A stretch of 11,070 bases of DNA from Campylobacteraceae bacterium. Its GTDB lineage: Bacteria; Campylobacterota; Campylobacteria; Campylobacterales; Sulfurovaceae. The position numbers and the translations under genes were made by a program. The notes under the pieces are model-generated. The model was not told the DNA's origin, searched no databases, and saw nothing but the letters and a program-made list of their open reading frames with translations. This document shows positions 1 to 6,420 of the stretch, piece by piece. The number at the start of each line of letters is the position of its first letter. Position 1 is the first letter of the stretch. The stretch spans positions 1-11,070 of the forward strand of contig JALWVW010000350.1 of the NCBI GenBank assembly GCA_027079365.1, written 5' to 3'.

Positions 1-24
1 TTTGTTACTATGGTACTACTTTAT

Positions 25-57
25 CTCGGATTATGCAATTCTATCGCATAATCCGGG
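25..57 (+). terminator. Strong hairpin just upstream of msrBA; probable terminator of an upstream gene or leader element
   Basis: CGGATTATGC at 27-36 is repeated as its exact reverse complement GCATAATCCG at 46-55, separated by a 9-nt loop. In RNA a U-G pair (26/56) and a C-G pair (25/57) extend it to a 12-bp stem. A short T run (58-60) follows on the + strand, so it could end a transcript entering from the left, although that U tract is weak. It finishes 11 nt before the msrBA ribosome binding site, so a leader or operator role is also possible. I saw no convincing promoter between it and msrBA. Confidence 0.55.
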
Positions 58-77
58 TTTATCATATTGGAGCCATG

Positions 78-992
78 ATGCTATCAGATATTACAACAAA
101 ATATAGACAAAATATACAAAACCTGACAGTGTTTGAAAAAGCAGTTCTGGTGGACAAGGCGACAGAGCAGCCCTTCAGTGGTGCGCTACTGGATGTCAAG
201 GAGGAGGGTCTGTTTGTCTGTAAACTGTGTGCCGCACCCCTCTATCAGAGCAAAGATAAATTTGAGTCACATTGCGGCTGGCCGAGTTTTGATGATGAGG
301 TGCCTGGAGCAGTACACAGGATACCGGATGCAGATGGCAGACGGACAGAGATCGTCTGTGCCAACTGCGGCGGACATTTGGGGCATGTGTTCGAGGGAGA
401 AGGAATGACAGCCAAAAACACCCGCCATTGTGTCAATTCTGTCTCATTGAATTTTCAGAGGCAAGAGGAGAAAGAGGTGATTCCAAAGTGTGCCAAAGCC
501 TATGTGGCAGGCGGTTGTTTCTGGGGAGTAGAGCATTATCTTCAGCGGCTTGATGGGGTGGAGAGTGTTACCTCCGGGTTTATGGGAGGACATGTGGTCG
601 ATCCTGAGTATTATGATGTGGTCAGGGGAGATACCGGGCATCTGGAGACAGTCGAAGTGTGCTATGATCCTGAGAAAGTTAGCTATAGAGCAATCATCAG
701 GCGGTTTTTTGAGATTCATGATCCCGAGCAAGCCAATGGACAGGGGCCGGACATTGGTAGCCAATACCTCTCTGCTGTCTTCGTCTCCAACGATAAAGAG
801 GCTGCAACGGTGACTGAGGTGATAGGAGAGCTAGAAGACAATGGCTATCGTGTGGTGACACAGGTTCTCCCTGTAGCACCTTTTTATGTGGCGGATGAGG
901 GGCATCAAGACTATTATGAACGCAAGGGTACGGAGCCTTACTGTCATGGGTTTGTACCAAGGTTCGACAGGACGAAGGAGACAAGGAAATGA
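78..992 (+). CDS. msrBA: Bifunctional peptide methionine sulfoxide reductase, MsrB-MsrA fusion
   Basis: Repairs oxidised methionine in proteins: the MsrB half reduces the R epimer of Met-sulfoxide and the MsrA half the S epimer, with thioredoxin-type recycling. No signal peptide is visible, so it should be cytoplasmic. With the start at 78 (304 aa), MsrB spans roughly residues 10-127. It has zinc cysteines C48/C51 and C94/C97, a probable recycling Cys at C66 (CGWPSF) and the catalytic C118 (RHCVNS). MsrA spans roughly 140-300, with catalytic C147 in GCFWG, the DIGSQYLSAVF strand, GHQDYY, and C289 as likely resolving Cys. ATGs lie at 33, 75 and 78. I chose 78 because GGAG at 69-72 gives a 5-nt spacer; 75 is the close alternative. 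The order is B then A, the reverse of the Neisseria PilB type. The stop overlaps the next gene (ATGA), implying translational coupling. Confidence 0.93.
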   Translation: MLSDITTKYRQNIQNLTVFEKAVLVDKATEQPFSGALLDVKEEGLFVCKLCAAPLYQSKDKFESHCGWPSFDDEVPGAVHRIPDADGRRTEIVCANCGGHLGHVFEGEGMTAKNTRHCVNSVSLNFQRQEEKEVIPKCAKAYVAGGCFWGVEHYLQRLDGVESVTSGFMGGHVVDPEYYDVVRGDTGHLETVEVCYDPEKVSYRAIIRRFFEIHDPEQANGQGPDIGSQYLSAVFVSNDKEAATVTEVIGELEDNGYRVVTQVLPVAPFYVADEGHQDYYERKGTEPYCHGFVPRFDRTKETRK

Positions 993-1327
993 AAGAGATA
1001 CTGCAAGCCTTTATACAAAATCTCAAAGAAGAGAGATTTGCCGAGGCCCATGAGGTCATGGAGCATCAATGGAAGGTCTATAAAAAATGTAATCACCCTC
1101 TGACCAAGCTGCTGAAAGGCTATATCAATGGCGCCACCGCTTTTGAGCTACTCCGACGAGGAAAACGAGAGGGTGCAGAGAGGCTTTGGGCAGTGTATGA
1201 GAAGTATTTGCCTGCACTACAGAAAGGGATTGAGGAGTACACATTGTTTGTGGAAGCAGATAGCCTACTGCAAGCGTTGAAAAGAGAACGATTATCCTCA
1301 GTTGACAGTAAATACTTGGTGCGGTAA
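989..1327 (+). CDS. DUF309 family protein
   Basis: A small (112 aa), mostly helical protein of the DUF309 family, whose biochemical role I do not know. The family signature is visible near the N-terminus as FAEAHEVMEHQW (about residues 17-28, the usual F-x-AHE-x-x-E-x-x-W). It is followed by a second helix, GATAFELLRRGKREGAERLW, matching the family's A-x-x-x-x-RG-x-x-x-GA pattern. No signal peptide or membrane segment is visible. The ATG overlaps the msrBA stop codon (ATGA at 989-992), and AAGGAG at 975-980 gives an 8-nt spacer, so the two are very probably co-translated. The pairing with a methionine-sulfoxide repair enzyme could hint at oxidative stress, but that is inference from position only. 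The 3' end carries the likely fur promoter. Confidence 0.8.
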   Translation: MKEILQAFIQNLKEERFAEAHEVMEHQWKVYKKCNHPLTKLLKGYINGATAFELLRRGKREGAERLWAVYEKYLPALQKGIEEYTLFVEADSLLQALKRERLSSVDSKYLVR

Positions 1328-1330
1328 TAT
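1302..1330 (+). promoter_or_regulatory. Sigma-70-type promoter for fur
   Basis: A perfect TTGACA (1302-1307), a 17-nt spacer and TAATAT (1325-1330) lie across the end of the DUF309 gene. Transcription would start near 1337, giving fur a leader of about 27 nt. This implies fur can be expressed independently of msrBA. I found no clear palindromic Fur box over it. Confidence 0.5.
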
Positions 1331-1363
1331 ATGCTATCATGTGATTAGTAAAAAGGGAAGTAC

Positions 1364-1825
1364 ATGCAAAAAGATCTGGCAACCATGGAATATGATGAGC
1401 TCTTGGCGGAGTTTCGGGTCATTCTAAAAAGCAACAAACTTAAATTCACCTCTCAGAGGGAGGCGATACTCCAGACACTCTACAGCCACCCTCAGCATTT
1501 CACCTCAGAGAATCTCTATCTATTGGTTAAGAAAAATTATGCCAAACTCAATATCGGAATTGCCACAGTTTATCGTACACTGAGTCTGCTTGAAGAGAAT
1601 GGACTGGTCAGTTCTATTTCTCTGGGGACGCAGGGGAAAAAATTTGAAATTGCCAACAAACCCCACCATGATCATCTGATCTGTGAGGGGTGTGGAGAGA
1701 TCATAGAGTTTGAAAATCCCAAGATTGAACAGCTGCAAGAAGAGATCGCCAAAGAGAATGGCTTCCTGCTGACCAACCATCTGATGCAGCTTTATGGTAT
1801 CTGTAAGACATGCCAAACGAAATAG
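1364..1825 (+). CDS. fur: Ferric uptake regulator, Fur family
   Basis: Metal-responsive DNA-binding repressor (153 aa, normal family length). The N-terminal winged helix covers about residues 15-95, with recognition helix NIGIATVYRTLSLLEENGLV (63-82) followed by the wing ISLGTQGKKFEIANK. The C-terminal dimerisation and metal domain has HHDH at 101-104, structural-zinc motifs C107-x2-C110 and C147-x2-C150, and H139. The stretch from GKKFEIANKPHHDHLIC to HLMQLYGIC closely resembles Campylobacter Fur as I recall it, so Fur is preferred over PerR or Zur, though paralogue identity cannot be proven from sequence alone. AGGGAA at 1354-1359 sits 4 nt before the ATG; an internal ATG at 1385 is a weaker alternative. 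It follows DUF309 by 36 bp, has its own promoter, and ends 3 bp from the convergent zinc-ribbon gene. Confidence 0.9.
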   Translation: MQKDLATMEYDELLAEFRVILKSNKLKFTSQREAILQTLYSHPQHFTSENLYLLVKKNYAKLNIGIATVYRTLSLLEENGLVSSISLGTQGKKFEIANKPHHDHLICEGCGEIIEFENPKIEQLQEEIAKENGFLLTNHLMQLYGICKTCQTK

Positions 1826-1828
1826 TTG

Positions 1829-2080
1829 TCAGACCCCACAGCCACTGTCTACGCTGAAGCTGTTCTCATATCCACATTCTGTACAGTAGAATGAGACAAG
1901 CTTGGGTCCACAGCCAGCACTACGCTGGTCGCTGAGCACGATAGATTCTTTTTTGCACTTGGGGCAGATGCCGGACTGGATAGCACGAAGGTGCTCATTT
2001 TTTTCTTTGAGATAGTAGACATAGACGGCTACTGATCCTGCCAGAACAATAATGAGAAAGAGTAAAAGGTAGATATCGAT
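1829..2080 (-). CDS. Small membrane-anchored zinc-ribbon protein with probable ATC start
   Basis: An 83-codon frame that I do not recognise as a named family. Residues 3-24 form a hydrophobic membrane segment rich in Ile, Leu and Val. A charged linker (LKEKNEH) follows, then a zinc-ribbon-like domain with C39-P-K-C42 and C66-T-E-C69, plus further cysteines at 57 (AGCGPK) and 81 (SGCGV). The ribbon probably faces the cytoplasm, though topology is not settled. The codons make a coherent protein, but the frame has no ATG, GTG or TTG near its beginning. An in-frame TGA lies 18 nt before the ATC at 2080-2078, and AAGGAG stands 6 nt before that ATC. An extended -10 sits just upstream. Initiation at AUC, a recent ATG-to-ATC mutation or a base error would each explain this. 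It converges with fur, 3 bp apart. Confidence 0.7.
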   Translation of the reverse strand: MDIYLLLFLIIVLAGSVAVYVYYLKEKNEHLRAIQSGICPKCKKESIVLSDQRSAGCGPKLVSFYCTECGYENSFSVDSGCGV

Positions 2081-2099
2081 AGCAGACTCCTTGTTTCAA

Positions 2100-2108
2100 A
2101 GTATAGCA
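2100..2108 (-). promoter_or_regulatory. Extended -10 promoter of the zinc-ribbon gene
   Basis: On the minus strand the sequence reads TGCTATACT (2108 to 2100), an extended -10 with TGn followed by TATACT, without a good -35 box. The start of transcription would fall near 2093, leaving a leader of about 13 nt that contains AAGGAG and runs into the ATC codon at 2080. It supports the zinc-ribbon frame being a real transcribed gene. Confidence 0.45.
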
Positions 2109-2240
2109 GAATTTTACACAGTTCTTATAAATTTCATTTAATATTTACCTAAATTAAATTTATTTTAGATATCCTTATTTTGGCACTTTAAGACACTTTT
2201 TATCCTTTTTATTGAGATCTTTGTGTTACTAATCGTTACA

Positions 2241-2262
2241 TAATTTAATTTAATTTAATTTA
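2241..2262. repeat. TAATT pentanucleotide tandem repeat
   Basis: Four consecutive copies of TAATT occupy 2241-2260, followed by TA. A related AT-rich stretch lies at about 2130-2170. Together they make up most of the 256-bp gap between the divergent zinc-ribbon and nfnA genes. The A/T runs could act as an UP element or curved DNA upstream of nfnA. I see no palindromic operator here. Confidence 0.6.
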
Positions 2263-2315
2263 TTTTCCTTGACTGCCCTTCTTCTCTTGCCTTTCTCCAT
2301 ACTATTGCTCTAGCA

Positions 2316-2330
2316 TATAATAAATATAAT
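2316..2330 (+). promoter_or_regulatory. Putative nfnA -10 region (two overlapping candidates)
   Basis: Two TATAAT hexamers occur at 2316-2321 and 2325-2330, upstream of the nfnA ribosome binding site. Neither has a recognisable -35 at 16-18 nt, which is common for Campylobacterota housekeeping promoters. Transcription would start around 2328-2337, giving a very short leader. Confidence 0.4.
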
Positions 2331-2348
2331 TCTTAATTGGAGGAAAAA

Positions 2349-3200
2349 GTGTCATTCGATATAACAAAAATGATTGATTTGGATACCATGGATTTTCTGG
2401 TAGATGTAGAAGCACCAGAGATTGTCGAGAGATTTCATCCTGGACAGTTTGTCATGCTTATGACCAGAAAAGAAGGGGAAAGGATCCCCATGTCCGTTAT
2501 GAAAGCCGAGAATGGAAAACTCACCATGTTTATACGGAAACTTGGAAAAACATCCAAGGAGCTAAGAGATGGCATGACCCGCTTTGAAAATGTCATTGGC
2601 CCTCTAGGGCATGGCATAGAGGAGAAGGTATATGGTAATGTGGTGGTAGTATCTGATGCTGTGTGCGGGCAGGCAGAGAATTATGCTATCTGTGAAGCAC
2701 TGAGTAAAATAGAGGGCAACAGGATTACCTCTATACAAACCTTTCCAAGTAAAAAAGAGATATATCCAGAAGACTATCTTACCACAGAGTTGGTAGATAA
2801 ACATATTATCACCACGGAAGATGGTTCATTTGGAGAGGAGGGGAGCTATATCGTTCCACTGCAAAAAATGATTGACGAGGGAGAGGAGATAGACTTTGTG
2901 TTTGGAGGTGGCAAGCTGCCTACCATGAAGGCAGTCTCAACGGTTTTGGCAAAGAACAATATAGACAACCTCTTTACCACGCGTCAAATGATGGTTGATG
3001 GGTCTGGTATGTGTGGTGCCTGTAGACTCTATATTGATGGAGAGATGAAGCTGGCTTGTGTGGATGGACCCATGTTTGACAGTCGAAAGGTGAATTGGGA
3101 CAAAGCGATCAAGAGGTATCACATGTTCAAGAAAAAGGAAAAAGAGGCAAATGATTATTATGAAGCTCACAAAGGAGGATGCGGACAATGCCAAAAATAA
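2349..3200 (+). CDS. nfnA: NfnA/SudB-like subunit: FAD and [2Fe-2S] subunit of NADH-dependent ferredoxin:NADP oxidoreductase
   Basis: Small subunit of an NfnAB-type complex, which links NADH, NADPH and reduced ferredoxin by flavin-based electron bifurcation; the family is also called sulfide dehydrogenase subunit beta. A ferredoxin-reductase-like FAD domain (about 1-95) shows RIPMSV and GPLGHG. A nucleotide-binding domain (about 95-215) follows, then the cluster site D217, C222, C225, C237 (DGSGMCGAC...ACVDGP). Its 5/8/20 spacing matches the Asp plus three Cys ligands I recall from Thermotoga maritima NfnA. Oddly, the usual GGGxGxAP loop reads SDAVCGQAEN (102-111), and a CGQC tail sits at 278-281. 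I chose GTG at 2349 because GGAGGA (2339-2344) lies 4 nt upstream; a TTG at 2337 precedes that SD and is unlikely. Length is 283 aa, typical for the family. It overlaps nfnB by 13 bp. Confidence 0.85.
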   Translation: MSFDITKMIDLDTMDFLVDVEAPEIVERFHPGQFVMLMTRKEGERIPMSVMKAENGKLTMFIRKLGKTSKELRDGMTRFENVIGPLGHGIEEKVYGNVVVVSDAVCGQAENYAICEALSKIEGNRITSIQTFPSKKEIYPEDYLTTELVDKHIITTEDGSFGEEGSYIVPLQKMIDEGEEIDFVFGGGKLPTMKAVSTVLAKNNIDNLFTTRQMMVDGSGMCGACRLYIDGEMKLACVDGPMFDSRKVNWDKAIKRYHMFKKKEKEANDYYEAHKGGCGQCQK

Positions 3201-4612
3201 AACCTAGAATTCCTATGGGGGAACAGCCTCCTATGGAGCGGATCACAAACTTCAATTCAGTGCCCTATGGCTATACCGAAGATCAGGCAGTCGAAGAGGC
3301 TGCCCGGTGCATACAATGTAAAAAACCAAGATGCGAACCGGCATGTCCTGTCACCATTGGCATCAAAGAGATGAACCTGCTCATAGCAGAAAGAAAGTTC
3401 AAAGAAGCATATCTTTTGGTCAAAGAAGACAATGCCTTCCCCGCCTGCTCAGGCAGAGTATGTCCACAGGAAAAGCAGTGTGAAGGTGCCTGTATCTTGG
3501 AAAAATTTGATCAACCTATTGCGATAGGAAAACTTGAGGCTTTTATCGCTGACTGGGGCCGAACACACAAGGTTGAGGTAGAGGAAATCAAAGCGAACAA
3601 TGAGGACAAACATATCGCTATCGTGGGATCAGGCCCCGCAGGACTGGCGTGTGCCGCGGAGTGCAGAAGGTATGGATATGCCGTTACCATCTATGAAACG
3701 CTACATAAAGCAGGTGGCGTGCTGGTCTACGGTATACCAGAGTTTAGACTACCCAAAGCGATCGTAGAAAAAGAGATAGAGCATCTGGAGGAGATGGGTG
3801 TCAAGATTGAGCTGAACCATACCGTAGGTCAGAACATCTATTACTATGAACTGGTCAGTCAGAATGATGCTGTATTTTTAGCGATGGGTGCAGGTGCACC
3901 GAAATTTATGGGTATCCCTGGTGAAAATCCCATGGACAATGTCTACTCATCCAATGAGTTCCTTATTCGTGCGAATTTGATGAAGGCCTATAAGTTTCCT
4001 GAGTGGGATACTCCCATCAACTGTGGCAACAAAGTAGCTGTGATTGGTGCAGGAAATGTGGCTATGGATGCAGCCAGAACAGCCAAGAGGCTGGGTGCAA
4101 ATGAGGTGCATATCATCTACAGAAGAACCAAAGAGCAGGCACCTGCACGTAAAGAGGAGCTGCATCATGCACTGGAGGAAGGGATCATCTTCCATGAGCT
4201 TGTCAATCCTATCAAGTTCCACGGCGATGACGATGGGTTTATCGACTATATGGAGCTGACCAGAATGGAGCTCGTAGAGGGAGAGGATGGGAGAATATCC
4301 CCTAAGCCCATAGAAGGGAGTACCTTCTATATGGAGTGTGATACGGTCATCGAGGCATTAGGAACTGTACCTAATAGATTGTTCCTGGATCGTGCTCCTG
4401 ACATCGAGAGAGATGACAGAGGTGTCATCATCATAGATGAAAACCATATGACCAGTGTAGAGGGCACCTTTGCTGGAGGAGATGCAAGTAGCGGTGCAGC
4501 TACAGTGATCAAGGCACTAGGAGAAGGGAAAAGAGCAGCAAGAGCGATACATGCCTATATCAGTACACATGATACAAGTCATAGACAAGAGGTGCAAAGA
4601 GTAGAGGTATAA
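3188..4612 (+). CDS. nfnB: NfnB/SudA-like subunit: FAD and two [4Fe-4S] subunit of ferredoxin:NADP oxidoreductase (GltD-like)
   Basis: Large subunit partner of NfnA, holding the FAD where NADPH and ferredoxin electrons meet. From the start at 3188 (474 aa), the N-terminal iron-sulfur domain (about 1-125) has cysteines 41, 44, 49, 53 and 87, 92, 98, 102 for two [4Fe-4S] clusters. The FAD Rossmann motif GSGPAG is at 147-152, a second dinucleotide motif GAGNVAMDAA at 287-296 binds NADP(H), and the closing FAD motif GGDASSGAATVIKALGEGKRAA starts at 430. The same fold serves as the glutamate synthase small subunit, GltD, but the adjacent nfnA and the absence of a GltB gene favour Nfn. ATGs at 3179 and 3188 are both in frame. 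AAAGGAGG (3171-3178) abuts the first and sits 9 nt before the second, so 3188 is preferred. The last 20 residues are a non-conserved polar tail. Confidence 0.88.
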   Translation: MPKIKPRIPMGEQPPMERITNFNSVPYGYTEDQAVEEAARCIQCKKPRCEPACPVTIGIKEMNLLIAERKFKEAYLLVKEDNAFPACSGRVCPQEKQCEGACILEKFDQPIAIGKLEAFIADWGRTHKVEVEEIKANNEDKHIAIVGSGPAGLACAAECRRYGYAVTIYETLHKAGGVLVYGIPEFRLPKAIVEKEIEHLEEMGVKIELNHTVGQNIYYYELVSQNDAVFLAMGAGAPKFMGIPGENPMDNVYSSNEFLIRANLMKAYKFPEWDTPINCGNKVAVIGAGNVAMDAARTAKRLGANEVHIIYRRTKEQAPARKEELHHALEEGIIFHELVNPIKFHGDDDGFIDYMELTRMELVEGEDGRISPKPIEGSTFYMECDTVIEALGTVPNRLFLDRAPDIERDDRGVIIIDENHMTSVEGTFAGGDASSGAATVIKALGEGKRAARAIHAYISTHDTSHRQEVQRVEV

Positions 4613-4636
4613 AGAGTTTTTTCTCGCCTCTCTCAT

Positions 4637-4645
4637 GGGGGGGGG
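4637..4645 (+). repeat. Homopolymeric G9 tract
   Basis: Nine consecutive G residues lie in the 45-bp gap between the convergent nfnB and cysteine-hydrolase stop codons. They are outside both reading frames, 24 bp past the nfnB stop and 12 bp past the hydrolase stop. G tracts of this length are slippage-prone, and in Campylobacterota they drive phase variation when placed in genes or promoters. Here no frame depends on it. Confidence 0.9.
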
Positions 4646-4657
4646 ACGCATGCCTAT

Positions 4658-5230
4658 TTATTCTTTAATCTTAGATATAAGCTCATTGACTGTAATGCTG
4701 TTATATTTATCTTCCACTCTAAATTGTACTTTATTCTTAAAAGTTGCAGATACATCTTTTATAAGGACAGCCTCATATCCAAATTTTAAAAGAGAATCTA
4801 TGGTTTCAGCTACACAATGGTCGGTTGTAAATCCCATGATATAAACAGTTTTGGTTTTCAGCGTTTGCAGGATCTCTATCAAATTGCTGTCGACGGTATT
4901 GTCAAATGCCGTCCGACCCCTTACCTCATAATCGCCGTTTTTGAATATGCCGTCCGTATATTCTGCTCTCCATGTGTTTGCCGTAAACTGTCCCAGCAGT
5001 TTGGGCAAAAGCGGTATCTTCTTATAACGCTCTTTGTCGTTCCTATCTATGATAAAGGGGGACTGGATTATGTTGATACCGTTTTCTCTGGCTGCATTGA
5101 GGAGTTTGAGACTGTTTTCATGGACCTTCCGAGATGTGTATTCTTTTTTGATCAAAAAGTGAAAAAAACTATCCTGCGTCCATGTCTTTTGAAATTCAAC
5201 TACCAGAATGGCTGTTTTGTTCTTGCGCAT
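4658..5230 (-). CDS. Isochorismatase-family cysteine hydrolase
   Basis: A 190-aa alpha/beta hydrolase of the isochorismatase-like cysteine hydrolase superfamily (nicotinamidases, N-carbamoylsarcosine amidases and relatives); the substrate is not predictable. Visible features are the first core strand ILVVEFQ (8-14), the VRGRTAFDNT segment (103-112) and the nucleophile C139 in GFTTDHCVAETIDSLLKFGY, with the preceding TT matching the usual cis-peptide region. The catalytic Asp normally found in the VIDMQ motif aligns with E12, and the catalytic Lys appears to be R104. So two of the three triad residues look conservatively replaced, judged by eye. AAGGAA 5 nt before the ATG is a good SD. It lies 72 bp downstream of the metallo-hydrolase on the same strand and probably belongs to the same unit. 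Base composition (about 42 % GC in one sampled line) is less extreme than its two upstream neighbours. Confidence 0.8.
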   Translation of the reverse strand: MRKNKTAILVVEFQKTWTQDSFFHFLIKKEYTSRKVHENSLKLLNAARENGINIIQSPFIIDRNDKERYKKIPLLPKLLGQFTANTWRAEYTDGIFKNGDYEVRGRTAFDNTVDSNLIEILQTLKTKTVYIMGFTTDHCVAETIDSLLKFGYEAVLIKDVSATFKNKVQFRVEDKYNSITVNELISKIKE

Positions 5231-5302
5231 ACTACTTTCCTTGCGTTATATTTTCATTAGTCTAACCCAATCAGACGTATTTGTCCTGTACATATGTTGA
5301 TT

Positions 5303-6385
5303 TCAGATTGTCCATTTCTCTCCAATAGCCAGAAAATGGACATTTTCATTACCTTCTGTTCCCCTCAATAATCTTTCCGGCTCACCCAATGGTTCGTCTG
5401 AGAGGTCAAACGTTCCAAAGTGCATGGGAATAACTTTGCTCGCATGTAATTCTCTTGACGCTTGTAGCGTTTCTTGTGGATTGATATGACTTGATTTCAT
5501 AAACCATCCTGGGCTATAGGCTCCAATGGGCATTATGCCTATATCTACTTTCTTAAAAATTTTCTGTATGTCTCTGAAATGATTTGAGTATCCGGTATCT
5601 CCTGCAAAATAGATGGTTTTATCTTTTGTTTGTATCACAAAGCTACCCCACAACATTTCATTATAGTCATTGATGCCTCTTTTATGCCAATGGTGTGCTG
5701 GTAAAAAAGTTATTTCAAATTTTTCATTAATATCATATTGTTGATACCAACCCGCTTCTTGTGTACTAATTTTTTCATTTTTACTCTCTATCATTTGTCC
5801 CATTTTTAAAGGAACCAATGCGATACATTTATCAAATTTTTCTATCGTTTTTAAATCAAGATGATCATAATGTCCATGACTGATTAAGAGATAATCTGGT
5901 TTTATTTTTTCAATCTCAATAGGTAATTCTGTCAATCTTTTTATAAAAGGAGGAGCAGTTAAACAGGGATCGGTTAAGATTTTTTTGCCGTCAAGTTGTA
6001 TTAAAAATGATGCATGTCCAAGCCAGTAAATAAAATCTTCTGCCGTACTTAATGCATTTTTATTTTTTATAACTTTGAGAGAATATTTTTCATTTTCTTT
6101 AATATCTTTTTGTGGATTTGGCGATAGCTTCCATTTCAATAAATCAAAAAATGCTGTGTTGCCTGATTTCCCATAAGGGTTTTCAAATACACCGTTTTGG
6201 AACTTGTTGCCTTTGAAGCCATTTTTAATTGTTTTTAGTTTTTTGTTTATCAGATACACTTTTTTCATACCTTTTACTTTTGTACCTCTTTTAAAAAAGA
6301 GGAATCGTACAATGGCAAACAATAAAGTTTTTAAAAAGCTCTTTTTGTCACAACCATCCTTATGATGCATATTGTTATGCATCAT
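5303..6385 (-). CDS. NAPE-PLD/RomA-like MBL-fold metallo-hydrolase with N-terminal membrane anchor
   Basis: A 360-aa metallo-beta-lactamase-fold hydrolase of the group that includes N-acyl-phosphatidylethanolamine phospholipase D and RomA/UlaG-like lactonases. Metal-site residues are H170-x-H172-x-D174-H175, a histidine in AHHWH (231-234), D263 (FAGDTGY) and H322 (PMHFGTF). YWLGHASFLI (120-129) and LTDPCL (137-142) complete the pattern typical of the NAPE-PLD-like branch. Residues 17-31 form a short basic-hydrophobic segment that could anchor the enzyme in the membrane, fitting a lipid-like substrate; the substrate itself is unknown. The start is uncertain: tandem ATGs at 6385 and 6382 lack a clear SD, and a later ATG at codon 40 has AAAGG only 1 nt away. 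The gene is AT-rich (about 32 % GC in one sampled line) and lies 35 bp downstream of the Crp-type regulator. Confidence 0.82.
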   Translation of the reverse strand: MMHNNMHHKDGCDKKSFLKTLLFAIVRFLFFKRGTKVKGMKKVYLINKKLKTIKNGFKGNKFQNGVFENPYGKSGNTAFFDLLKWKLSPNPQKDIKENEKYSLKVIKNKNALSTAEDFIYWLGHASFLIQLDGKKILTDPCLTAPPFIKRLTELPIEIEKIKPDYLLISHGHYDHLDLKTIEKFDKCIALVPLKMGQMIESKNEKISTQEAGWYQQYDINEKFEITFLPAHHWHKRGINDYNEMLWGSFVIQTKDKTIYFAGDTGYSNHFRDIQKIFKKVDIGIMPIGAYSPGWFMKSSHINPQETLQASRELHASKVIPMHFGTFDLSDEPLGEPERLLRGTEGNENVHFLAIGEKWTI

Positions 6386-6420
6386 TTTATCATTTTAGAT
6401 AAATATTCATAATTTGTCAT

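Noticed and set aside
444..764. Minus-strand 106-codon frame inside msrBA
   Set aside because: It lies entirely within a well-supported gene, with no SD and no recognisable protein features.
2269..2274. TTGACT as a -35 box for nfnA
   Set aside because: It is 41 nt from the nearest TATAAT, far outside the 16-18 nt needed.
3188..4612. Glutamate synthase small subunit (gltD)
   Set aside because: The fold is shared, but no GltB gene is adjacent and an NfnA-type subunit overlaps it upstream, so the Nfn/Sud assignment fits better.
4635..4844. Plus-strand frame beginning ATG at the G9 tract
   Set aside because: It is antisense to the cysteine hydrolase, has no SD or recognisable domain, and its composition is that of a shadow frame.
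5260..5276. Short inverted repeat (GTCT...AGAC) between the metallo-hydrolase and cysteine-hydrolase genes
   Set aside because: The minus-strand RNA stem is only six pairs including a wobble, with no U tract, so neither a terminator nor an attenuator can be supported.
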